Assembly (NCBI GenBank): GCA_050743265.1
Contig: JBOGEN010000184.1
Coordinates: 1-28,955, forward strand
DNA length: 28,955 nucleotides
Direction: 5' to 3'
From: JBOGEN01 sp050743265
GTDB taxonomy: Bacteria; Actinomycetota; Actinomycetes; JBOGEN01
Positions 22,980 through 28,955 of the stretch are shown here, piece after piece. The notes under the pieces are model-generated. The model saw only the letters and a program-made list of their open reading frames with translations, was not told the DNA's origin and did not search any database. Within the stretch, counting starts at the first letter, position 1; each line of letters starts with the position of its first letter. Both the position numbers and the translations under genes were made by a program.

Positions 22980-24773
22980 ATGTGGCTCCGGCAGACGGTC
23001 CGTCGAAGCGTGGCCATGGCGACAGCCGCCCTCCTTGCTGCGGGTGTCGGGCTGGTGTCAGCGCAGGGTGCGGGCGCACTACCGGTGGCACGCGCCATCG
23101 CGCTGCCCTCGCCGGAGGCCACCTCCCCGGCCGTGACGTCCCTGGCGCCGGGCCGCCGTGACCTGTTCTGGACGTCCGGCGGCACGCTGCGCCACCAGTC
23201 CCTGCTCAGCGGAGGCAGCTGGGGACGCCCGCTCGACCGCGGCGGGTCGCTCGCCTCGCAGCCCGCGGTCGTGTCCTGGGACGAGGGACACCTCGACGTG
23301 TTCGCCCGCGGCACCGACAACCGCCTGAAGTGGCGGACCCGTACGCCCGACGGATGGTCGGACTGGACGTCGCTCGGCGGCGCCCTGACGTCCGCACCCG
23401 CAGTTGCCTCGTGGGGGCCCGGACGGCTCGACGTGTTCGCCCGCTGGACGGACAACGCGCTCTACCAGCGGACGTTCGCGAACGGTGTGTGGGGCGCGTG
23501 GACGCGACGCGGCGGCACGCTCACCTCTTCGCCCGCGGCCACCTCCTGGGGGGTGGGCCGGATCGACGTCGTCGCGCGCGGATCGGGCAACGACCTGCTG
23601 CACCGCCGCTTCACCACGGCGGGCGGATGGGCGTCCTGGCGCAACCTGGGCGGCAACCTGTCCGCACAGCCCGCCGTCGCCGCGCCGGTGGTGGGCCGGC
23701 TGGACGTGGCCTTCCGCGGGTCCGGCGGCCGGATGAACGTGCGCAGCCTCGTCTCAGGGGCGTGGACCTCGTTGCTGCGGCTGGGGGAGGACATCCACAC
23801 GTCCGGCCCCGGGGCCGCGGCGATCGGCGACGACGTCCGGGTGGTGGCGCGTCGTGCCAACGGGTTCCTCTACGAGGCGGTCCGGACGAGCCCCGGCGGG
23901 TCGTGGTCGGGCTGGCGCATCGTCGACCAGTACGCGCCGTTCCGTGGCCTCGCCACCTGGGTGGACACGCTCGACTACCCCTCGCTCGCGCCTACCCCCT
24001 CCATCGCGGACATGCAGGCCCGCGGCGTCCGTACGCTGTTCCTGTCCACCGCGCGCTTCAACAGCGTCAACGACTTCTTCGACGAGACCGAGATGGGCCA
24101 GTGGCTGGACGCAGCCCACCCGGCCGGCATCAAGGTCGTCGGCTGGTACGTGCCGGCGTACGGCGACATGACGCGCGACGTGCGCCGTACCGTCGCGATC
24201 GGCGACTACGTCAGCCCGGGCGGGCAGCGCTTCGACGCGGTGGGCGTCGACATCGAGCGGTACCGAGCCCCGACTGAGCCCGTGACCGCAGGCGAGGTCG
24301 ACCACGCCACCTTCAACGCGAGCGTCGTGCCGCATCTCGAGCAGTCCCGCGCCGAGGTGACCACGCCGATGGCCGCGATCGTGCCGTCCCCGTTCGGGAC
24401 CGAGGCGGGCAACAGGTGGTCGGGCTTCCCGTGGTCCGGCATCGGCCCGAACAGCGAGGTCGTCGTCCCGATGCTGCTGTGGTCGTTCCGCGGGGCACCG
24501 GGCGACGCGTGGTCGGCCCAGCAGGTGTACGACTGGATCGTCGACCAGGTCGACACCACCCAGGCGCTGACCGGGCGTCGTGTCCACGTCGAGGGGGGCG
24601 TGATCGGCGAGCCCGTCCCGATCCGGACGCCGGTGACACAAGCCCGCGTGCAGGCCTTCGTGGACGCCTGCCTCGACGCCGGCGCGATCGGCGGCAGCCA
24701 GTACGACTACGCGACGATGAACGAGCCCGACGAGCCGGTCGGGCAGTGGGCGATCCTGGCCGGGCTCAACTGA
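22980..24773 (+). CDS. Secreted PLL-repeat beta-propeller fused to a barrel-like putative glycoside hydrolase domain
   Basis: A 597-residue exported protein. The signal peptide has RQTVRR, a hydrophobic core AMATAALLAAGVGLV, and probable cleavage after VSA28 or AGA33. Residues about 49-316 hold six repeats of about 46 residues, each like SxPAVxSWGxGRLDVFARGTDNxL followed by W-x-x-W and LGGxL, the PLL/fucolectin-like propeller seen in many actinobacterial secreted proteins. Residues about 317-597 (LATWVDTLDYPSL, IKVVGWYVPAYGDM, FDAVGVDIERYR, EVVVPMLLWSFRG, GSQYDYATMNEP) have the strand spacing of a TIM barrel; D and E in VGVDIER are candidate catalytic residues. GGAGG is 6 nt before ATG 22980. 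Sugar binding and hydrolysis are inferred. Confidence 0.8.
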   Translation: MWLRQTVRRSVAMATAALLAAGVGLVSAQGAGALPVARAIALPSPEATSPAVTSLAPGRRDLFWTSGGTLRHQSLLSGGSWGRPLDRGGSLASQPAVVSWDEGHLDVFARGTDNRLKWRTRTPDGWSDWTSLGGALTSAPAVASWGPGRLDVFARWTDNALYQRTFANGVWGAWTRRGGTLTSSPAATSWGVGRIDVVARGSGNDLLHRRFTTAGGWASWRNLGGNLSAQPAVAAPVVGRLDVAFRGSGGRMNVRSLVSGAWTSLLRLGEDIHTSGPGAAAIGDDVRVVARRANGFLYEAVRTSPGGSWSGWRIVDQYAPFRGLATWVDTLDYPSLAPTPSIADMQARGVRTLFLSTARFNSVNDFFDETEMGQWLDAAHPAGIKVVGWYVPAYGDMTRDVRRTVAIGDYVSPGGQRFDAVGVDIERYRAPTEPVTAGEVDHATFNASVVPHLEQSRAEVTTPMAAIVPSPFGTEAGNRWSGFPWSGIGPNSEVVVPMLLWSFRGAPGDAWSAQQVYDWIVDQVDTTQALTGRRVHVEGGVIGEPVPIRTPVTQARVQAFVDACLDAGAIGGSQYDYATMNEPDEPVGQWAILAGLN

Positions 24774-24789
24774 GGGCTGCGGCTCGGGC

Positions 24790-25230
24790 TCAGTCGCCCG
24801 CCTGGGTCGGGTACCAGCCGGACGGGCACTTGTCCTCGTCCTCGCCGTAGGTGTTCACCGTCAGCACGACGCCGGTGTCCGGCGGCCCGATGGTCCCGGC
24901 CGGGGGGAACTGGCGCACCACGAACCAGTTGTCGTCGACGGTGATGTCGCGGTCGCGTTCGGTGGCGTCCTCCTCGATGACGTTCTCGAACCCGGACACC
25001 CGAAGGATCTGCTCGGCCAGGTCGAGGTTGACGCCGTCCAGCTCGGGGATCACCCCCCGCTCCACCGCCCGGTCCACGCCCGGGTCGTCCGACATCATCA
25101 CCAGGCCGCACACCCGGCCGTTCGACTCGTCCGCGCGCGGGAGCGAGTCCAGGCCACCGAAGGCGTTGCCGAAGTCCGCGACGATGGCGAGGAGGAGGAC
25201 GAACCCCAAGACCAGCAGGACGATCCGCAT
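24790..25230 (-). CDS. Membrane-anchored single-PASTA-domain protein
   Basis: A 146-residue protein with an N-terminal membrane anchor (MRIVLLVLGFVLLLAIVADF, about 1-20) and an outward PASTA-like domain at about 60-128: VIPELDGVNLDLAEQILRVSGFENV, then WFVVRQFPPAGTIGPPDTGVVLTV. The VVxQxPxAG-like core is the PASTA signature, which in other proteins binds peptidoglycan or beta-lactam-like ligands. ATG 25230 is chosen because it begins the hydrophobic segment and upstream frame is shadow; GTG 25236 is possible. No kinase domain is attached, unlike PknB. It is divergent from the SnoaL-like gene. Function unknown. Confidence 0.78.
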   Translation of the reverse strand: MRIVLLVLGFVLLLAIVADFGNAFGGLDSLPRADESNGRVCGLVMMSDDPGVDRAVERGVIPELDGVNLDLAEQILRVSGFENVIEEDATERDRDITVDDNWFVVRQFPPAGTIGPPDTGVVLTVNTYGEDEDKCPSGWYPTQAGD

Positions 25231-25387
25231 GCCCACCCCCCGTACCGAGGTGTACGACAAGCCTGGTTGCGCGTGGTTCGCGCCTTTCGCAGCGTACGGC
25301 AGCGCGACCGGCGAGGCTCGCGTTCGACGAGGGGAACATGCGTCTTTGGTGGCGCACTGGCCCGTGGGCCGGTGACATGATGCGCGC

Positions 25388-25777
25388 GTGACACGCGACG
25401 AGCTGGAACGGTGGGTCGCCACGTACGAGCGGGCGTGGCGCACCGCCGGCACCGACGTGTTGGCCGATGTCTTCACCGAGGACGTGGTGTACCGGATGTC
25501 CCCGTACGACCCGGGAGCGCATGGTCTCGACGCCGTCGGCGACATCTGGGACCGCGAGCGGGAAGGCCCGGACGAGGCGTTCACGATGACCGCGTCCGTG
25601 GTTGCCTGCGACGGGGACATCGGGGTGGTCCGGGTCGAGGTCCGGTACGGCCCCCCACGCGGCCAGGAGTGGCGCGACCTGTGGATCGTGCGGCTCGCGG
25701 CGGACGGGCGGTGTGCGGAGTTCGAGGAGTGGCCGATCGCCCCGCCCAGCTCCGGGCAGTCCCCCACGCTGGGGTAG
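25388..25777 (+). CDS. SnoaL-like (NTF2-fold) protein
   Basis: A 129-residue single-domain protein of the NTF2/SnoaL fold: helix ERWVATYERAWRTAGTDVLADVF, TEDVVYRMSPYDPGAHGLDAVGDIWDRER, then beta strands FTMTASVVACDGDIGVVRVEVRY and WRDLWIVRLAADGRCAEFEEWPIAP. Members are often isomerases, hydrolases or ligand-binding proteins; the ligand cannot be predicted. GTG 25388 has CATGAT 6 nt upstream, an imperfect leaderless -10, and no ribosome site. The next 183 bases contain hairpins before the monooxygenase gene. Confidence 0.82.
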   Translation: MTRDELERWVATYERAWRTAGTDVLADVFTEDVVYRMSPYDPGAHGLDAVGDIWDREREGPDEAFTMTASVVACDGDIGVVRVEVRYGPPRGQEWRDLWIVRLAADGRCAEFEEWPIAPPSSGQSPTLG

Positions 25778-25822
25778 CCAGGTCGGCCCGCCCGTGTCGG
25801 CAGGCCGCCCGGTTTGTCCTGC

Positions 25823-25939
25823 TAGGCAGTCACGCGCGTGCCTACATGGGTAGATCCTCTCCCCGGAATGGGCAGTCGGCCCCGATGGGGCGGCCGCGCG
25901 TTGTTCCTAGGTTCTGTCCCGTGCCCACGACCTGTGGGC
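25823..25939 (+). promoter_or_regulatory. Leader region with two hairpins before the monooxygenase gene
   Basis: TAGGCA (25823-25828) pairs with TGCCTA (25839-25844). GCCCAC (25923-25928) pairs with GTGGGC (25934-25939) around a 5-nt loop, ending 21 bases before the ATG. TAGGTT at 25908-25913 is a possible -10, which would place the second hairpin at the 5' end of the transcript. No known riboswitch is recognised. Confidence 0.35.
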
Positions 25940-25960
25940 CACCAGGACCCAGGAGCAGAC

Positions 25961-27226
25961 ATGAAGACGCAGGTCGAGACCCTCATCGTCGGTGCCGGGC
26001 AGGCGGGACTGGCTCTGAGCCGATGTCTCCGCGACCTCGGCCGGGACCACGTGGTCCTGGAACGGGGTCGGGTCGGCGAGCGCTGGCGCAGCGAGCGGTG
26101 GGACTCCTTCCGGCTGCTCTCCCCGAACTGGCAGACCCGGCTGCCGGGGTTCCGCTACCGCGGGGCCGACCCCCACGGGTTCATGGGCCGGGACGAGATC
26201 GCGCGCTTCCTCCAGGCGTACGCCGACTCGTTCGACGCGCCCGTGCTCGACGGCGTGACCGTCCGGTCGGCCCGGCCGTCGTCGTCGGGTCAGGGCTGGA
26301 CCGTCCACACCGACGAGGCGACGTACGAGGCGGGCAACCTCGTCGTCGCCACCGGGCACTACCAGCGGCCACACGTCCCCGACATGGCGACGGCCCTGCC
26401 GGGGAGGGTGCGCCAGCTGCATACCTGGCGCTACCGGAACCCGGGCCAGATCGCGCCTGGTGGCGTGCTGGTCGTCGGGGCGGGGCCGTCCGGGCAGCAG
26501 ATCGCGGACGAGCTGGCCCGCGCCGGCCGCCGGGTGTACCTCGCGGTCGGGCACCACCGGCCGCTGCCGCGCCGGTACCGGGGCCACGACGCGTACTGGT
26601 GGCTCGACCACATGGGCGAGCTCGAGCGGAACGTGGACACGCTGCCGGGTGCCGCGCCGGCGCGTCGGCCCAGCGTCGTGACGGCCGGGGGTTCGGAGGA
26701 CCTGGACCTGCGCCGGCTTGTCCGGCACGGGGTCACGCCGGTCGGTCGGCTGGTCGGTCTGGACTCTTCTGTGGACTCGTCTGTGGCCCGCTTCGCGTGT
26801 GACCTGCCGGACCGGCTGGCCGAGGCGGACAACTACACGGCCCGGTTCCGCAACCGCGTGGACGAGTACGTCGCGCGCACGGGCCTGCCGGCGGGGCCGG
26901 CGCTGGTGCGCGTGCCTCCGCAGGGGGCTCCCGCGTGGACGCGAACGGCCCCCACTCGGCTCGACCTCGACGCCGCCGGCGTGCGCACGGTCATCTGGGC
27001 GACTGGGTACGCCCGGGACTACCGCTGGCTCGACGCCGCCCCGCTGGACTCCGAGGGCGAGCCTGTGCACCGCCGCGGCGTCAGCCCGCAGCCCGGCCTG
27101 TACTGGATGGGCCTGCGCTGGCAGTGGACCAGGTCGTCCAACTCCATCGACGGCGTGGGCCGGGACGCGGCCTACCTGGCCGAGCACCTCGCCCAGCGGA
27201 CGGCCGTCGCGGAGAACGTCGCCTGA
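25961..27226 (+). CDS. Flavin-dependent monooxygenase-like oxidoreductase (FMO/CzcO type)
   Basis: A 421-residue two-dinucleotide-binding-domain flavoprotein. The FAD loop is GAGQAG (11-16) in ETLIVGAGQAGLALSRCLRDLG, and the NADPH loop is GAGPSG (173-178) in GVLVVGAGPSGQQIADELARAG. Also present are VVATGHYQRPHVP and VIWATGYARDYRWL, the ATG motifs that close the flavin site. SPNWQTRLPGFRY is typical of COG2072 proteins. Likely activity is NADPH- and oxygen-dependent oxidation of a small substrate, but it could be a simple reductase. ATG 25961 follows AGGAGC by 6 nt; the open frame upstream is non-homologous. Its stop precedes tRNA-Thr by 37 bases. Confidence 0.88.
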   Translation: MKTQVETLIVGAGQAGLALSRCLRDLGRDHVVLERGRVGERWRSERWDSFRLLSPNWQTRLPGFRYRGADPHGFMGRDEIARFLQAYADSFDAPVLDGVTVRSARPSSSGQGWTVHTDEATYEAGNLVVATGHYQRPHVPDMATALPGRVRQLHTWRYRNPGQIAPGGVLVVGAGPSGQQIADELARAGRRVYLAVGHHRPLPRRYRGHDAYWWLDHMGELERNVDTLPGAAPARRPSVVTAGGSEDLDLRRLVRHGVTPVGRLVGLDSSVDSSVARFACDLPDRLAEADNYTARFRNRVDEYVARTGLPAGPALVRVPPQGAPAWTRTAPTRLDLDAAGVRTVIWATGYARDYRWLDAAPLDSEGEPVHRRGVSPQPGLYWMGLRWQWTRSSNSIDGVGRDAAYLAEHLAQRTAVAENVA

Positions 27227-27263
27227 GCGGGGCAGCGGTCGCGGCTAGGCTGGCGGCCGTCTC

Positions 27264-27339
27264 GCCGGCGTGGCGCAACTGGCAGCGCACCCGACTTGTA
27301 ATCGGGAGGCTAGGGGTTCGAGTCCCCTCGCCGGCTCCA
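27264..27339 (+). tRNA. tRNA-Thr (anticodon TGT)
   Basis: A 76-nt cloverleaf with encoded CCA: acceptor GCCGGCG/CGCCGGC, D-stem GCGC/GCGC, anticodon stem CCCGA/TCGGG with loop CTTGTAA, T-arm AGGGG-TTCGAGT-CCCCT, discriminator T. The anticodon TGT reads ACA threonine codons; G1-C72, C2-G71 and G35-U36 agree with threonine identity. A weak TAGGCT -10 lies at 27246-27251. The genes beyond it are accessory in character; no repeat of the tRNA 3' end (att site) is visible within the window. Confidence 0.96.
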
Positions 27340-27372
27340 CCCCTGACCAGCACAAACAGGGCGCCCAACGTC

Positions 27373-27893
27373 TCATCGTGCATTGAAGGAGATCCAGGAG
27401 TCTGCGGGAGGTCGGGCCGATCCGGCAGGGGTTGATGTTGGTGTCTCCATTGGGGGTCAAGCTCGGCGGCCAAAGCCGCCCAGAAACGTGCAGCTGCATG
27501 GTTGGTGTCCTGGTAGGCCACCTCCCATGCGCCAGGATGGCTGCGGACGACTGTGGTGGCCAACGCGAGTCCTAGGCCGTGCCGGCGTGCCGGCTTGACG
27601 ATGAAGAAGCTGTTGATGGCCCGCGTGGCTTGGTCGAGGGAGCGGACGATGGCGAACCCGACGGGATGCTCGCCCGCTGTGATCACCCACGGGCTCAATG
27701 TGGGATCGGTGAGCGCGTGCGCGAGTCGCTCGGCCCGATAGGAGCCGTCGGGGTTCGGCAGTGCGCGGTTGACCTCTGACATGTCGGGGCGGAACAGCAA
27801 CCACAGCCGCTCGAGGACCTGTTGGTGTTAGGCAGTGGCGGGGGCAACAGCGATGGGGGCGGGTAGTCCTGCGACGCGTGGAAGATCGGTCAT
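27373..27893 (-). pseudogene. GNAT-family N-acetyltransferase with nonsense and frameshift lesions
   Basis: Reads as a full-length GNAT if two lesions are repaired. From ATG 27893 it gives MTDLPRVAGL...VAPATA, then TAA (27830-27828), then in the same frame HQQVLERLWLLFRPDMSEVNRALPNPDGSYR, the standard GNAT N-terminus. It continues through VGFAIVRS, INSFFIVKPARRHGLGLAL (the acetyl-CoA loop) and WEVAYQDTNHAAARFWAAL. Near 27401-27408 one base appears lost; in the shifted frame it ends WISFNAR and TGA 27375-27373, the usual family ending. Without the shift the frame runs antisense through tRNA-Thr. A TTG at 27800 could rescue a truncated form. The stop needs only one base change (GAA to TAA). Confidence 0.78.
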
Positions 27894-27926
27894 GAAAAGA
27901 GCCTCGGACCGGGGGCGGTCCGAGGC
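27894..27926 (-). terminator. Terminator-like hairpin with T-run directly before the GNAT start
   Basis: On the minus strand GCCTCGGACC and GGTCCGAGGC pair perfectly (10 bp, 6-nt loop), followed by TCTTTTC and then at once the ATG at 27893. It is the only hairpin in the window with a real T-run. It may end transcripts from the upstream GNAT gene or act as an attenuator of the pseudogene. Confidence 0.75.
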
Positions 27927-27938
27927 TTGACTCAGAGG

Positions 27939-27944
27939 ATTCTA
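27939..27944 (-). promoter_or_regulatory. Candidate promoter -10 just upstream of the attenuator-like hairpin
   Basis: Minus-strand TAGAAT, a near-consensus -10 in GC-rich surroundings, would start RNA near 27932, so the hairpin would form almost at the 5' end. No clear -35 is seen. Confidence 0.42.
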
Positions 27945-28093
27945 TCCGGCTGACGCACTGTGAGCCCTCACCGTTAGGCCGGCCGGGGGCGTCGTCGCAA
28001 GTCGTCCCTCAATTCGGCACGATCGCGCGACCAGGGGCATGTCCTGATGGCCGCAGCGAGAGTTGTCGGCGGCATGAGCGGTGCCGTCACAAC

Positions 28094-28552
28094 TCAGCGA
28101 CCGCAGCGGTCCACGCGCTCCCAGGGCCAGTCGGTGGCGAGCCAGCGTGCGACGGCGTCGGCGAGTGGTACGTCGAGGCCCGATCTGTCGGCGCGCACCC
28201 AGGACTGCACCGTGACGTCCCACTCCTTGGAGGCCGAGGGATACAGGTAGACGCAACCGATGACGTCGTTGTTGCCTGGGTCGAGGACGGTGAAGGTGAA
28301 ACCGGCGCGCCGCGTGAAGTCGTCGGCGTGGCGGCGAAGGTCGGTGAGGTTCTCCTCGAGCGTCATGCCGCTGCGTGGTGGCCAGGTGCCGTCGGGATAG
28401 CCGGGAGTGGAGCGTATGTGCTCGATGCTCGACATCCACGCGGCATGATCGGCCTGATTGTGCTGCGGCCCCAGCGGTTCGAGGTGGAACTGGTCGGTGG
28501 CGAGCGAGCTCGGCGGATCGAAGCCAACTGGCACAAACTCATCCGCGGTCAT
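28094..28552 (-). CDS. GNAT-family N-acetyltransferase
   Basis: A 152-residue acetyltransferase-like protein that looks complete. It has LATDQFHLEPLGPQHNQADHAAWMSSIEHIRSTPGYPDGTWPP, a helix TLEENLTDLRRHADDFTRRAGFTFTVLD, the central strand NDVIGCVYLYPS and the RADRSGLDVPLADAVARWLATDWPWERV end. The acetyl-CoA loop is degenerate compared with classical GNATs, as is usual for this subgroup. Substrate unknown. ATG 28552 has TACGGT 7 nt upstream and no ribosome site. It lies upstream of the GNAT pseudogene on the same strand; the two are different subgroups, not a recent duplication. Confidence 0.85.
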   Translation of the reverse strand: MTADEFVPVGFDPPSSLATDQFHLEPLGPQHNQADHAAWMSSIEHIRSTPGYPDGTWPPRSGMTLEENLTDLRRHADDFTRRAGFTFTVLDPGNNDVIGCVYLYPSASKEWDVTVQSWVRADRSGLDVPLADAVARWLATDWPWERVDRCGR

Positions 28553-28559
28553 GACCGGG

Positions 28560-28565
28560 ACCGTA
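28560..28565 (-). promoter_or_regulatory. Probable leaderless -10 of the GNAT gene
   Basis: Minus-strand TACGGT is 7 nt before ATG 28552. The surrounding gap (28553-28684) also has short stems: CGCCT/AGGCG at 28621-28636 and ATCCGG/CCGGAT at 28660-28676; the latter may end the MBL-fold transcript. Confidence 0.4.
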
Positions 28566-28684
28566 CTGGGGTGGCCAGACCTCCTGCATTCGAGTTCTTC
28601 TCGACCGTATGCAGAACCGACGCCTGCTCTTAGGCGCGACAGCGCACCATCTGCGGCAGATCCGGATGTGCCGGATGGGGATCG

Positions 28685-28955
28685 TTAGCCGGGCGTCGCG
28701 TCGCGTTCGCGTCTTTGGGCGAGGCTTTGGGCTTGCCCTGTGTGTATGTCGCTGACCCATTCCCAGCCGGGCTTGGCCGATGGGCCGATCCGCGGGTCGC
28801 TGGGGTCTTGGGCGTCACGCAGGGCGAACACGTACGCGCGGTCCTGTTCGATCCGTGCGTGTACCTGGTCAGCTCCGCCGACTGACCCGTGGCCAGGGAT
28901 GAGGACGTCGACGTCGTCCGCCACGTCCTCGAGCAGCCGCAGCCCCATGAGATAC
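28685..28955 (-). CDS. MBL-fold metallo-hydrolase, C-terminal part, cut by window edge
   Basis: Only the last ~90 residues are in the window. They read LMGLRLLEDVADDVDVLIPGHGSVGG, then QVHARIEQDRAYVFALRD and IGPSAKPGWEWVSDIHTGQ to the stop. The IPGHG segment supplies the final metal-binding histidine of metallo-beta-lactamase-fold hydrolases, and the tail is the typical helical C-terminus. Codons are open up to base 28955, so the N-terminal HxHxDH motif lies outside. The ATG at 28948 is internal, not the start. Substrate unknown. Confidence 0.78.
   Translation of the reverse strand, partial: YLMGLRLLEDVADDVDVLIPGHGSVGGADQVHARIEQDRAYVFALRDAQDPSDPRIGPSAKPGWEWVSDIHTGQAQSLAQRRERDATPG

Noticed and set aside
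27081..27372. C-terminal extension of the GNAT frame across tRNA-Thr
   Set aside because: It is antisense to a complete tRNA and to the monooxygenase end; the family ending is found in the shifted frame before it.

Overview
The window is very GC-rich (roughly 70-75% by eye) and reads as a chromosomal segment of an actinobacterium. Typical signs are frequent GTG starts, a CarD-ispD-ispF-cysS-rlmB neighbourhood like that of mycobacteria, a GlgA-type glycosyltransferase divergent from glgC, an MsiK-type sugar ABC ATPase, a DUF4032 protein and PLL-repeat secreted proteins. A Micrococcales host, perhaps Cellulomonadaceae, is my inference; no 16S or other decisive marker is present.

Layout. 1-1406 (minus): a UbiA prenyltransferase cut by the left edge, translationally coupled to a membrane-anchored thioredoxin-fold-like protein. 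1634-8026 (plus): carD, ispD, ispF, an IclR regulator, a Ppx/GppA phosphatase, cysS and rlmB; a 332-base gap before ppx looks like a small structured RNA locus. 8081-10557 (minus): a DUF4032 kinase-like protein and the MsiK/UgpC-type ATPase, separated by three hairpins, the last being a perfect 29-bp inverted repeat over the DUF4032 ribosome binding site and start. 10702-12024: LacI-type operators, the LacI regulator and a small convergent gene. 12242-16158 (minus): phosphoglucomutase, an SNase-like nuclease and GlgM/GlgA. 16182-18354 (plus): glgC and an SMP-30 lactonase. 18379-20876 (minus): ptsI, ptsH and soxR. 20945-22669 (plus): a split transketolase behind a SoxR-type operator. 22980-24773: a secreted PLL-repeat plus barrel-like protein. 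24790-27226: a PASTA protein, a SnoaL-like protein and a flavin monooxygenase. 27264-27339: tRNA-Thr(TGT). 27373-28955 (minus): a broken GNAT acetyltransferase, an intact one and the end of an MBL-fold hydrolase.

How the parts fit. The middle of the window is centred on carbon flow: sugar import (ABC ATPase under a probable LacI repressor, PTS EI/HPr), interconversion of glucose phosphates (Pgm), ADP-glucose synthesis (GlgC) and its use (GlgM), with a lactonase and a split transketolase feeding sugar acids and sugar phosphates. The first third is core housekeeping (transcription, isoprenoid precursors, tRNA charging, rRNA methylation).

The most unusual observations are a complete SoxR switch (2Fe-2S regulator plus MerR-type promoter) facing a split transketolase whose halves are in one reading frame, interrupted by one TGA and an 18-nt repeat; the 29-bp hairpin that would hide the DUF4032 start; the candidate structured RNA at 4294-4475; overlapping back-to-back leaderless promoters of glgM and glgC; and a GNAT gene with two lesions behind an intact promoter and terminator-like leader. 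No CRISPR array, insertion sequence, prophage or obvious defence system was seen.
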